NCBI GenBank assembly: GCA_023453025.1
Contig: JAEXUD010000051.1
Coordinates: 1-29,868 of the forward strand
Length of the DNA: 29,868 bases
Source of the DNA: Bacillota bacterium
Lineage (GTDB): Bacteria > Bacillota > Clostridia > Tissierellales > Sedimentibacteraceae
Direction: 5' to 3'
Shown: one piece after another, positions 1 through 6,423 of the stretch
How the letters are laid out: every line of letters begins with the position of its first letter
Numbering within the stretch: the first letter of the stretch is position 1
Program-made: the position numbers and the translations under genes
Notes under the pieces: generated by a model
What the model saw: only the letters and a program-made list of their open reading frames with translations
Databases searched by the model: none
What the model was told of the DNA's origin: nothing

Positions 1-9
1 TTTTTTCAA
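1..9 (-). CDS. possible start of a leftward gene running off the window
   Basis: Read on the minus strand, AGGAGG (plus-strand 18-23) is followed eight bases later by TTG AAA AAA, which runs off the left edge. A TATAAT-like box lies upstream at plus 41-46 (minus orientation), with no good -35 box. Only three codons are visible, so neither the product nor the reality of the gene can be judged. Confidence 0.25.
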
Positions 10-121
10 AGTGCTGTCCTCCTTTGTATAATGCTCTATAATTATACATTGGAGTTACATATCTTGACATCTAAAACTGTAAAATCTTATTTGTCGTTTT
101 CTGTTAATTCAATTTTATCAT

Positions 122-973
122 CTACAAGAATTCGATATCCGAGGATTGTTCGATAATATTGACCATGAGTTGCTGATGAAAGTAGTTGAGAAGCATGTTA
201 AAGAAAAGTGGATACGGTTATATATAGTAAGATGGCTAGAAGCACCCTTTGCGTTAAATGATGGAACAGAGATTGAAAGAATGGCTGGAACTCCTCAAGG
301 AGGAGTTATCAGTCCACTACTAGCTAATATGTTTATGCATTATGCATTTGATATTTGGATGGATAGAAGTTTTCCGTATGCTCCGTTCGAACGTTACGCT
401 GATGATGCGGTTATACATTGTAGGACAGAAATCGAAGCTGAGAAGATTTTAAAGGTCTTAGATGAAAGAATGAGAACCTGTAAGCTAGAACTACATCCTC
501 AAAAGACAAAAATTGTATATTGTAAAGATAAAGACAGGAGAAAAGAATACTCAAACGTAGAATTTGACTTTCTAGGGTACACATTTAAGGGATTATTCAT
601 TAAAAACAGAACAGGAAAACTGGGAACTAACTTTATTGCATCTGCTAGTAAGAAATCGAACCAATTGTTTCGAGATAAGATAAAAGCATTAAAAATTCAC
701 AAGAAAACAGGGTGTAAGATTGATATGATAGCAGAAAACATAAATCCAATTGTAAGAGGATTGATAAATTATTTTGGAAAGTATAATGTACAAGCAATTA
801 AGTATTCTTTAGATTGTGTAGAAAGAAGATTAGTAAGATGGGCAATGTGTAAATTTAAAAGGTTTCGTGGACATAGAAGGATGGCTGAAAAATGGTTATC
901 TGAAGTAAGAAAAAGAGAACCTAATTTATTTGCACATTGGAAGTACCGAAATGGGAATGTTGTAATGAGTTGA
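122..973 (+). pseudogene. 5'-truncated group II intron reverse transcriptase/maturase
   Basis: The reading frame is recognisable from about 122 (EFDIRGLFDNIDHE) to the stop at 973. It holds the middle and C-terminal part of a group II intron-encoded protein. TPQGGVISPLLAN is RT block 4, RYADDAVIH is the catalytic YADD motif of block 5, FLGYTF is a late RT block, and the basic C-terminal third resembles the maturase X domain. No HNH endonuclease domain follows. The N-terminal 100 or so residues normally ahead of this point, and the 5' intron RNA domains, are missing; the first 120 bases show no RT sequence. A TTG at 146 could start a 275-residue fragment but has no clear ribosome binding site. 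The element should be unable to splice or move by itself. Family assignment is firm; the intron class is not assigned. Confidence 0.85.
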
Positions 974-1054
974 ATGATAAGAGCCGGATGAAGGGAGACT
1001 TTCAAGTCCGGTTCTGTGAGAAGCTTGGGGTGAAATTCCCCTTGTTTACTCGAC
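122..1054 (+). mobile_element. group II intron fragment, 3' portion with RNA domains V and VI
   Basis: Downstream of the maturase frame, 981-1014 folds as domain V. GAGCCGGA pairs with TCCGGTTC, and the distal stem GAAGG/CTTTC is closed by a GAGA (GNRA) tetraloop. A GGGG/CCCC stem at 1027-1042 fits domain VI, and ACTCGAC ending at 1054 is a typical 3' splice boundary. The 5' end of the intron is absent, so this is a dead fragment; the left boundary at about 122 is where RT similarity begins. Confidence 0.8.
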
Positions 1055-1065
1055 ATTAGGGGCTT

Positions 1066-1081
1066 GGACGCGCAAGCGTCC
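1066..1081. other. GC-rich hairpin with GCAA tetraloop just after the intron
   Basis: GGACGC-GCAA-GCGTCC is a perfect 6-bp stem with a GNRA loop, 11 bases past the inferred intron 3' end. No T-run follows, so it is not a convincing terminator. It may belong to the original exon or insertion site. Confidence 0.4.
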
Positions 1082-1155
1082 TTGACCTACTAGAGAAAAA
1101 AGTCAATAGTTAATAAATTTCACTTTTAGACTATTGTATAAAATTGATAATTTAT

Positions 1156-1188
1156 AAGCAAAGAGAACTGCAATAAATAGCAGTTCTC
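1156..1188 (-). terminator. terminator of the lectin/peptidase gene
   Basis: A perfect 9-bp inverted repeat, GAGAACTGC / GCAGTTCTC (1163-1171 and 1180-1188, 8-base loop), lies 16 bases beyond the stop codon of the leftward gene. Read on the minus strand it is followed by TTTGCTTATAAA, a modest T-rich tail. Confidence 0.6.
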
Positions 1189-1204
1189 AATTATTATGCA
1201 TTAA

Positions 1205-2173
1205 TTATTTTGCAATTGTAGTTCTTAATCCAGAGATAGTAAATGTATCGAAATTTACATCCATAGATTCATATAATGTTCTCTTTACACCATATTGACT
1301 ACTGGTATTAGCATTATAAGAATCTAGAACAAGAATTTTATGTTTAGAATCTCCACCATCTTCATAGCCATAAGCAACCACCCAATGTACACTTCCACCA
1401 GTGCAATATACCAAAACAGGTCTATTTAAGTCTATTTGTTCTCTTATTATTGCTAAGTATTGGGATTCACTGGTACAGGTAGTTAGTGTAGTAACATCTG
1501 CATATTTTACATTACTCCATGTTACACCGCTAGTTTCATTATACATACTATCTGTTTTGGCTTGAGCTAAAGTGTAAGTAATTCTTTTATAAAAAGAGTT
1601 TACATTACAACAACAACAACAAACAGCACAACCATATGTTTTAATCCAATCACTATTATTTGTATATTTTTGATTATAAATATCATACATTCCAGATACC
1701 ATTTTTGTTACAGGTGTAGGCCATTCTTCCAACTTCCATTGTTGAGAAGTAGTACCGTTTGACGTTTCCCATCTAACATCAGAATTATCGCTTGTACCCT
1801 TTGCTGTGAGGTAAATATTTGTATGATTTGCTAGTCTAATTTTATAGACATTTGTAGTTGAATTAACAACTTCTAACACCACCGCAGAGTCGGTATCATT
1901 TCCTGCTTCAGGGTAAATATCGCAATTACCATAATTACTTGTACCACGATAGAAATCCAATCCATAAGTTTGATTAAGCGCAGTAACAATTTTTAATCCT
2001 CCAGTACTCTGAACAATAATCCACCCCTGAGAGTTAGCACCAGCAGCTTTTGTCCATAAACATACATTTCTAAAATCAGAAACCTGTTCATTTCCATATA
2101 CATTTAAATACTTGCCTGTACTCCCACCAGCATGTGATTTAAACCAATACTTTTTATTTAATTCATAAGCCAT
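1205..2173 (-). CDS. signal-less ricin-B-like lectin / C39-like cysteine peptidase fusion
   Basis: This 322-residue protein has two parts. Residues about 1-150 have the QxW-type pattern of ricin-B-like carbohydrate-binding trefoils (SQGWIIV, SQQWKLEEW). Residues about 160-322 look like a C39-like papain-fold peptidase: a Gln in YNQKYT, the nucleophile region YGCAVCCCCC, the His in GSVHWVVAYGY and an Asp in LVLDSYN, in the expected order. No signal peptide or membrane segment is visible. The ATG at 2173 is preferred over the one at 2179 because AGGAG lies eight bases before it but only two before the other. The nucleophile Cys is followed by five consecutive Cys codons (TGT). The gene has its own promoter-like element and sits downstream of a holin-like gene, which suggests a secreted, cell-surface-directed effector. 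The domain calls are by eye and the target is unknown. Confidence 0.75.
   Translation of the reverse strand: MAYELNKKYWFKSHAGGSTGKYLNVYGNEQVSDFRNVCLWTKAAGANSQGWIIVQSTGGLKIVTALNQTYGLDFYRGTSNYGNCDIYPEAGNDTDSAVVLEVVNSTTNVYKIRLANHTNIYLTAKGTSDNSDVRWETSNGTTSQQWKLEEWPTPVTKMVSGMYDIYNQKYTNNSDWIKTYGCAVCCCCCNVNSFYKRITYTLAQAKTDSMYNETSGVTWSNVKYADVTTLTTCTSESQYLAIIREQIDLNRPVLVYCTGGSVHWVVAYGYEDGGDSKHKILVLDSYNANTSSQYGVKRTLYESMDVNFDTFTISGLRTTIAK
1607..1621 (-). repeat. (TGT)5 trinucleotide run encoding five cysteines
   Basis: Five identical TGT codons stand in tandem, three codons after the presumed nucleophile Cys. Length change by slippage would add or remove Cys residues without a frameshift. Confidence 0.85.
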
Positions 2174-2211
2174 ATTCATTTCTCCTTTGTTTAGTTATTT
2201 ATATAAAACAC

Positions 2212-2221
2212 TAACCGGTTA
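2212..2221. other. 10-bp palindrome TAACCGGTTA between promoter and start codon
   Basis: A perfect palindrome sits between the promoter-like element (2235-2266) and the start codon of the lectin/peptidase gene. It could be an operator, but it is short and occurs once. Confidence 0.3.
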
Positions 2222-2234
2222 ATTGTTTACACTA

Positions 2235-2266
2235 TATAAAAACAACTTTTTTTGAAAATATGTAAA
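2235..2266 (-). promoter_or_regulatory. TcdR/UviA-type promoter-like element for the lectin/peptidase gene
   Basis: On the minus strand, TTTACA (2266-2261) is separated by exactly 17 bases from GTTTTTATA (2243-2235), about 60 bases before the start codon. The same element stands before the neighbouring holin-like gene. TTTACA is the -35 box described for the TcdR/BotR/TetR/UviA sigma factors; the -10 assignment is inferred from the conservation between the two copies. Confidence 0.6.
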
Positions 2267-2279
2267 CATTTTCAAAAAT

Positions 2280-2510
2280 TTATTTTATTTTATTTATTAC
2301 ATCTTTTATTTCATCAATATCATTCTTAATATCTTCAACAATATTTAATTTGTCACTAAGACTAGTTATTATAGATTGATAGCTTTTTTCTCTTTCTTCT
2401 TGTCTTATATCCCTTTTCTCCTGAGTCTTTATGATATAAAATATAAGTACAATTGATAGTAAAGCCCATATACCTTGAGTTGCAGCTACTTCAAACAATT
2501 GTGATTCCAT
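2280..2510 (-). CDS. BhlA/UviB-family holin-like protein
   Basis: A 76-residue protein beginning MESQLFEVAATQGIWALL. One N-terminal hydrophobic segment (about residues 12-28) is followed by a charged, coiled-coil-like tail (KTQEKRDIRQEEREKSYQ, then DKLNIVEDIKNDIDEIKD). Size and layout match the BhlA/UviB holin-like family, which includes the bacteriocin-associated UviB of Clostridium perfringens plasmid pIP404. The ATG at 2510 is chosen because GGAGG precedes it; the frame stays open upstream to 2624, but that extension overlaps the promoter-like element and has no ribosome site. It lies upstream of, and in the same direction as, the lectin/peptidase gene. It probably permeabilises the membrane to release that signal-less protein. 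Family call is good; the release role is inferred. Confidence 0.75.
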   Translation of the reverse strand: MESQLFEVAATQGIWALLSIVLIFYIIKTQEKRDIRQEEREKSYQSIITSLSDKLNIVEDIKNDIDEIKDVINKIK

Positions 2511-2613
2511 ATATATCTTCCTCCATTTAAACCAACTTTGATTTAAGAGCTTCAATAGCTTTTTTACTTTGTTTGCTGATTGTTTGCCTGGACATTTAAT
2601 TCCCCTTTTAATA

Positions 2614-2645
2614 GATAAAAACAATTTTTATTGATAAAATGTAAA
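2614..2645 (-). promoter_or_regulatory. TcdR/UviA-type promoter-like element for the holin-like gene
   Basis: Minus-strand TTTACA (2645-2640), 17 bases, then GTTTTTATC (2622-2614), about 100 bases before the holin-like start. It matches the element at 2235-2266 in 27 of 32 positions, including all of the -35 box and eight of nine bases at the -10 end. Confidence 0.6.
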
Positions 2646-3416
2646 CTTTTTAAACTTTTTAGAGCAGACATTCTATTCTTCAATAGAGCGAGGAAAAAAG
2701 TGAGAATTAAAAAATAAGAACCAGCATAAATTAAATAATGTTAGTTTAGAAATTGGTATTATAATTGAATTTTTGTAAAATAATACAATGCAAAAGAGGT
2801 GTTTTTGTGATATTAAAATATATAAAAAGCGAGGACAACCAAAGCAGCGGTTAAGAACTCGTTAATTTTTATGATCCATTAAGCTAGAGTAAATAACGAG
2901 TAACTTTGGTATATAGTATTTTTGTGCTGTATTTATGTGAATAATATTGTATATATATAAGGTTAAGATTCCAATATTATTTAGTTACTTAATTCATTGT
3001 TATACAGTAAACTTTTTAATATAATTGATAATTCGCTTTAGGTTAAGTGCATAGAGAGAAAAATAATATTAGGACATTTTTGGGACATTTTTTATTGTAA
3101 AAGCATATAAAATGTAGTTAATAAATAAAAACAATACATAGTGAAAGTCTTGAAACTACAAAGAAGTGTTAACTACATATTAAATTCTATTACTTGAGGA
3201 GGAAAAGCTACTCGCTTAAAATATAAAGAAGCACATGAGCACGAAAAAGTAAGCAATATGTAATTAACCAATTGATGAGAGGCACCGACTGTAAAAGGCT
3301 GGTGTCTTTTGCGTTGTGTCAACAACCCGTTCCTGGCTATACTTTGTGATTAAACTGCAAATTATAAGGGAAATACACTTAATATTTCATAACTAATATT
3401 TAAAAGGTTAAGTTTC
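2646..3416. other. AT-rich stretch without a recognisable gene
   Basis: No convincing coding frame is seen. It holds scattered inverted repeats: ACTCGTTA/TAACGAGT at 2857-2864 and 2894-2901, and ATGTAGTTAA/TTAACTACAT at 3112-3121 and 3169-3178. GGACATTTTT occurs twice at about 3072-3091. A hairpin near 3281 is listed separately. It may be decayed accessory DNA. Confidence 0.5.
3281..3310 (+). terminator. possible isolated terminator hairpin
   Basis: GGCACCGAC pairs imperfectly (with G-U pairs) with GGCTGGTGTC across a short A-rich loop, followed by TTTT. No gene ends just upstream, so it may be a leftover of a lost transcription unit. Confidence 0.35.
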
Positions 3417-3968
3417 CTAGACAGGATAAAAATTTATTATGGCAGTTTTTAAAATGCCCTCTCCACTATTAAAGTAAACATGTTTGGAAGAAGCAGCAAA
3501 GGTAATGGTATCATCGGCATGCAGAATAAAGGTTTCGTTATTTACTTCCAGAGTTAATTGACCTTTCAAAACCATTAAATATTCCTCAGACTTTTTAGGA
3601 TGTCCCACAGAGGCATATTGACATCCTTCATCAAGCTCCATTTGGAAAAGCTCAAAATTGCGGTGCGGTGTATTGGAATAATAGCAATAAAGACGATATA
3701 GCTTATCATCAGTTGTTTGAGAAACTGCATCAGACTTTTTTATAACAAAAGCCTCTTTATGCTGCTGTTCTAATAATGATGTATAAGGAACATTTAACCC
3801 AGCTGCTATTTTCCAAATGGTATTGATTGTTGGATTTGTTTCGCCTTTTTCTATTTGAGAAAGCATGACCTTGCTTAAGTCAGATAGCTCAGCAAGTTGA
3901 CCTAAGCTCAAATTGCGCTCATTGCGAAGTCTTCTTAGATTCTCAGCTATAATTAAATTTATATTCAT
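3417..3968 (-). CDS. XRE-family regulator with C-terminal cupin domain
   Basis: A 183-residue regulator. Residues about 8-62 form an XRE/Cro helix-turn-helix (LRRLRNERNLSLGQLAELS followed by LSQIEKGETNPTINTIWKIA). Residues about 95-180 form a small-molecule-binding cupin barrel (ELDEGCQYASVGHPKKSEEYL, with DDTITFAA later). This layout is common in local regulators of amino-acid or polyamine metabolism. It is divergent from the PLP-enzyme gene at 4096, across 127 bp carrying a direct repeat that is a good operator candidate. AGGAGG lies a little far from the ATG at 3968. The ligand is probably a substrate or product of the neighbouring enzymes, but that is inference. Confidence 0.88.
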   Translation of the reverse strand: MNINLIIAENLRRLRNERNLSLGQLAELSDLSKVMLSQIEKGETNPTINTIWKIAAGLNVPYTSLLEQQHKEAFVIKKSDAVSQTTDDKLYRLYCYYSNTPHRNFELFQMELDEGCQYASVGHPKKSEEYLMVLKGQLTLEVNNETFILHADDTITFAASSKHVYFNSGEGILKTAIINFYPV

Positions 3969-3998
3969 AAGTCCTTGTTCCTCCTAATCGGAATTGAC

Positions 3999-4031
3999 AA
4001 ATATAATTAACGATAGTAAAATATAATTAAC
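3999..4031. promoter_or_regulatory. 20-bp-spaced direct repeat, candidate operator of the XRE-cupin regulator
   Basis: The 13-mer AAATATAATTAAC occurs at 3999-4011 and again at 4019-4031, exactly 20 bp apart (about two helical turns), in the divergent intergenic region. A TATAAT pair at about 4057-4068 gives a likely -10 for the rightward gene. The sequence is AT-rich, which weakens the case. Confidence 0.5.
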
Positions 4032-4095
4032 TTTAATTGTACTTAACAAATGTACCTTATAATTATAATGCAAATATAAAAAGGAGGCAAGCAAG

Positions 4096-5055
4096 ATGAA
4101 AAAATTGATAGAAAATATTTATGAAGCTATTGGTGAGACACCAATGCTGCTACTCAGCAGGATAACAAAGCACTACGAGGTGGAGGGAAATATCTTTGCA
4201 AAACTTGAGTACTTGAATCCTGGATTCAGCAAAAAGGACCGCCCTGCTTTGCAGATGATTGAGGAGGCAGAAAAAAGTGGTGAATTAAGACCTGGGCAGG
4301 CGGTTATTGAACTAACTAGCGGGAATACTGGAACAGGCCTTTCAATTGTATGTCAAGCAAAAGGGCATCCCTTCATAGCATGTATGTCAGAAGGAAATTC
4401 TATGGAAAGAGCCAGAATGATGCGTGCACTCGGAGCAGAAGTTGTAATAGTTCCACAGGCTAAAAATTCAGTTAAGGGACAAGTATCAGGGGAAGATTTG
4501 AAATTGGTAGAAGAAATGACTATAAAATTAGCAAAGGAAAGAAATGCTTTTCGCGCAGATCAGTTTAAGTTGAATAGTTCATATAAAGCTCACTTGCTAC
4601 ATACTGCAGTAGAAATGTGGGAACAGAGTGAGGGCAAGATAGATTGTTTTGTTGATATTGTAGGGAGCGGAGGCACATTTGAAGGATGTGCAGAAAAATT
4701 AAAAGAATACAATAAAAATATACGTTGCTATGTTGTTGAGCCTGCTAATGCAGCAGTATATGCAAAAAAAGATCTTATAAATGAAGGGCGTCACAAAATC
4801 CAAGGATGTGGATATGCTATGGATTTACCAAAGGTAAAAAAGGATCTAATTGATGGATGCATACAGGTTACAGACGAAGATGTAACTAAGATGACAAGGA
4901 ATTTGGCTAGGTTAGAGGGTACATTTGTTGGATTCTCATCAGGGGCTAATGTATGCTCAGCAGTTCAACTTTTAAAAGGCAAAGAGAAAGGAAAAAATAT
5001 CGTATTAACGCTAAACGATAGTGGTTTAAAATACTTAAGCACAGACTTATTTTAA
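4096..5055 (+). CDS. cysteine-synthase-fold PLP-dependent enzyme
   Basis: A 319-residue fold-type II PLP enzyme related to cysteine synthase / cystathionine beta-synthase. Visible motifs are GETPMLLL at the N-terminus, NPGFSKKDR with the PLP lysine (usual form NPxGSxKDR), ELTSGNTGTGL for the substrate/PLP site, and GSGGTFEG for the phosphate loop. FSKKDR departs from the usual SVKDR, so it is probably not a housekeeping CysK. The ATG follows AAGGAGG with good spacing. It is divergent from the XRE-cupin regulator and about 340 bp ahead of an ornithine-cyclodeaminase-family gene. That pairing recalls SbnA/SbnB of 2,3-diaminopropionate synthesis, but a catabolic beta-elimination or replacement role fits the surroundings at least as well. 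Fold call is firm, substrate unknown. Confidence 0.85.
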   Translation: MKKLIENIYEAIGETPMLLLSRITKHYEVEGNIFAKLEYLNPGFSKKDRPALQMIEEAEKSGELRPGQAVIELTSGNTGTGLSIVCQAKGHPFIACMSEGNSMERARMMRALGAEVVIVPQAKNSVKGQVSGEDLKLVEEMTIKLAKERNAFRADQFKLNSSYKAHLLHTAVEMWEQSEGKIDCFVDIVGSGGTFEGCAEKLKEYNKNIRCYVVEPANAAVYAKKDLINEGRHKIQGCGYAMDLPKVKKDLIDGCIQVTDEDVTKMTRNLARLEGTFVGFSSGANVCSAVQLLKGKEKGKNIVLTLNDSGLKYLSTDLF

Positions 5056-5147
5056 ACATGCTGATATTATAACTACCAGATGAAAGACCCGCGATTGCAC
5101 CATGTCGATGCTTTTTTAAAGAAAGGAATTATTTATAAAATCACTCG

Positions 5148-5175
5148 TTGATTTAAAAAAATATTATGATATAAT
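5148..5175 (+). promoter_or_regulatory. sigma-A promoter of the 5395-8620 operon
   Basis: TTGATT (5148-5153), a 16-bp spacer, then TATAAT (5170-5175) with TG one base upstream (extended -10). This gives a leader of roughly 210 bases before the ornithine-cyclodeaminase-family gene. Confidence 0.65.
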
Positions 5176-5201
5176 ATAAATAATTAAATAACATGATGCT
5201 T

Positions 5202-5223
5202 ATTCTTACCCCCGGGTAAGAAT
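5202..5223. promoter_or_regulatory. 10-bp perfect dyad in the operon leader, possible operator
   Basis: ATTCTTACCC and GGGTAAGAAT are perfect inverted arms separated by CC. They lie about 27 bases downstream of the -10 box. The two-base loop makes a protein-binding DNA dyad as likely as an RNA hairpin. Confidence 0.55.
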
Positions 5224-5236
5224 GATAAGAAGCACT

Positions 5237-5298
5237 GGATTTCATTCCGTTAGGGCCTATTTTTAGGAGGGATGAGATTTGGTGTTTTATTGTTTTTA
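5237..5298 (+). terminator. attenuator-like hairpin in the operon leader
   Basis: GGATTTCATTCC (5237-5248) pairs over 12 positions, allowing G-U, with GGGATGAGATTT (5269-5280). An inner CCTA-TTTT-TAGG hairpin sits at 5256-5267. The T-rich tract GGTGTTTTATTGTTTTT follows. It is placed between promoter and first gene, so it may attenuate the operon. It matches no riboswitch class I recognise. Confidence 0.45.
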
Positions 5299-5394
5299 GT
5301 AATAATTTAATCTATGTCTATGAAAGGGTGAGTGTTTATGTTATTTAGTGACTAATAAATCAAAATTAAACACAATATAAAGGAAGGCAATAAT

Positions 5395-6408
5395 ATGTTT
5401 GAAATTCAAGTATTAAGCAAAGAAGATATATCAAAGATATTAAGAATGAACAAAGTAATTGACGTGGTTGAATCTGTGTATAAATCAAAAAGTGAAGGAA
5501 TGACAGATGTATGGCCTACTGTCTTCTATGATTTTAATCCAGGCAGGGCTGATATGGATATTAAATCAGGCTATTTAAAAAGTAAGCAGCTTTTCGGTCA
5601 CAAAACTGTAACATGGTTTGGTGCAAATGCAGAAAAGAACCTTCCAACTTTAATCGGAATGATTGCTGTATTTGATGCAGAAACCGGAGTGCCAATTGGA
5701 ATTACAGATGCATCCTATATTACAGGAATGAGAACAGGAGCAGCAGGAGCATTAGGCGCTAAGTATTTAGCGAGAAAGAATTCGGAAAACCTGTTAATTG
5801 TTGGAGCAGGGAATCAGGCAATTTTTCAAATAGCAGCAGTTTTGACCGTAATACCTGATATAAAGAAAGTGCGGGTAGCTGCATTAAATCCATCAAAAAC
5901 AAAAAAATTTGTTGAAAGTATCAGTCATAAACTTCAAAATGACTTTGAAATAAGCACACCAGGTATAATATTTGAACATGCAGTTGACTTGGAAAGTGCC
6001 GTGAAGGAAAGTGACATTATCATTAGCGTGACACCGGCAAGAGAGCCGATAATAAAAAGGGATTGGGTTCAGAAAGGGACACATCTTTCTTGCATTGGTG
6101 CTGATATGGAAGGTAAGCAGGAAATTGATTCTGAAATTATGTCATCATCTATTATATTTGTTGATGACATAGCTCACTGTAAGGATGCGGGGGAAATAGA
6201 AATTCCTCTTAAACAAGGAGTAATAAGTGAAAAAGATATCGTTGGTGAAATTGGTGATTTAATATTAAACAAGGTTACCGGAAGAACAAGTGAAGATCAG
6301 ATTACAATATTTGATGCAACCGGAATGGCACTTTTGGATATTGCCACAGCACAAGTTGCGTTAAATGCTGCAAAAGAAACAGGGTTAGGCTATAACGCGA
6401 TTATTTAG
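5395..6408 (+). CDS. ornithine cyclodeaminase / mu-crystallin family NAD(P)-dependent enzyme
   Basis: A 337-residue member of the ornithine cyclodeaminase/mu-crystallin family. GHKTVTW carries the conserved lysine, ITGMRTGAAGALGAKYLA the conserved arginine stretch, LLIVGAGNQA the Rossmann dinucleotide loop (about residues 138-147), and CIGADMEGKQEID a conserved Asp region. The family includes ornithine cyclodeaminase, ketimine reductases, SbnB and EutC; sequence motifs alone do not separate them. AAGGAAGG precedes the ATG. It is first in an operon with a threonine-dehydratase-like gene 15 bases downstream and an M20 amidohydrolase after that. The OCD-plus-dehydratase pair resembles EutC/EutB of hydroxyectoine utilisation, so an imine/ketimine-handling step on a diamino or hydroxy-amino acid is plausible. 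Confidence 0.88.
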   Translation: MFEIQVLSKEDISKILRMNKVIDVVESVYKSKSEGMTDVWPTVFYDFNPGRADMDIKSGYLKSKQLFGHKTVTWFGANAEKNLPTLIGMIAVFDAETGVPIGITDASYITGMRTGAAGALGAKYLARKNSENLLIVGAGNQAIFQIAAVLTVIPDIKKVRVAALNPSKTKKFVESISHKLQNDFEISTPGIIFEHAVDLESAVKESDIIISVTPAREPIIKRDWVQKGTHLSCIGADMEGKQEIDSEIMSSSIIFVDDIAHCKDAGEIEIPLKQGVISEKDIVGEIGDLILNKVTGRTSEDQITIFDATGMALLDIATAQVALNAAKETGLGYNAII

Positions 6409-6423
6409 AAGGAGGAATGAAAA

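Larger units (their letters stand above)
5056..5394. other. intergenic region and leader, 339 bp
   Basis: It contains the end of the PLP-enzyme transcript (a weak hairpin before TTTTTT at about 5112), the promoter at 5148-5175, the dyad at 5202-5223 and the attenuator-like hairpin at 5237-5298. A tiny ATG TTA TTT AGT GAC TAA frame at 5338-5355 is present but unsupported as a leader peptide. Confidence 0.6.

Noticed and set aside
64..92. Plus-strand TTGACA-N17-TTATTT promoter-like sequence before the intron fragment
   Set aside because: The -10 is poor and the only downstream frame is a truncated maturase; likely chance.
2511..2624. Longer holin-like protein starting at 2624
   Set aside because: The extension overlaps the promoter-like element, has no ribosome site and is not holin-like; the ATG at 2510 has GGAGG upstream.
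3190..3258. GAGGAGG followed by a short open stretch ending in a TAA
   Set aside because: No start codon at proper spacing gives an open frame of useful length; treated as non-coding.
5076..5115. Minus-strand sequence ATGGTGCAATCGCGGGTC resembling a T-box antiterminator
   Set aside because: The T-box core is broken, no terminator follows in that direction, and no leftward aminoacyl-tRNA synthetase or amino-acid gene is placed to use it.
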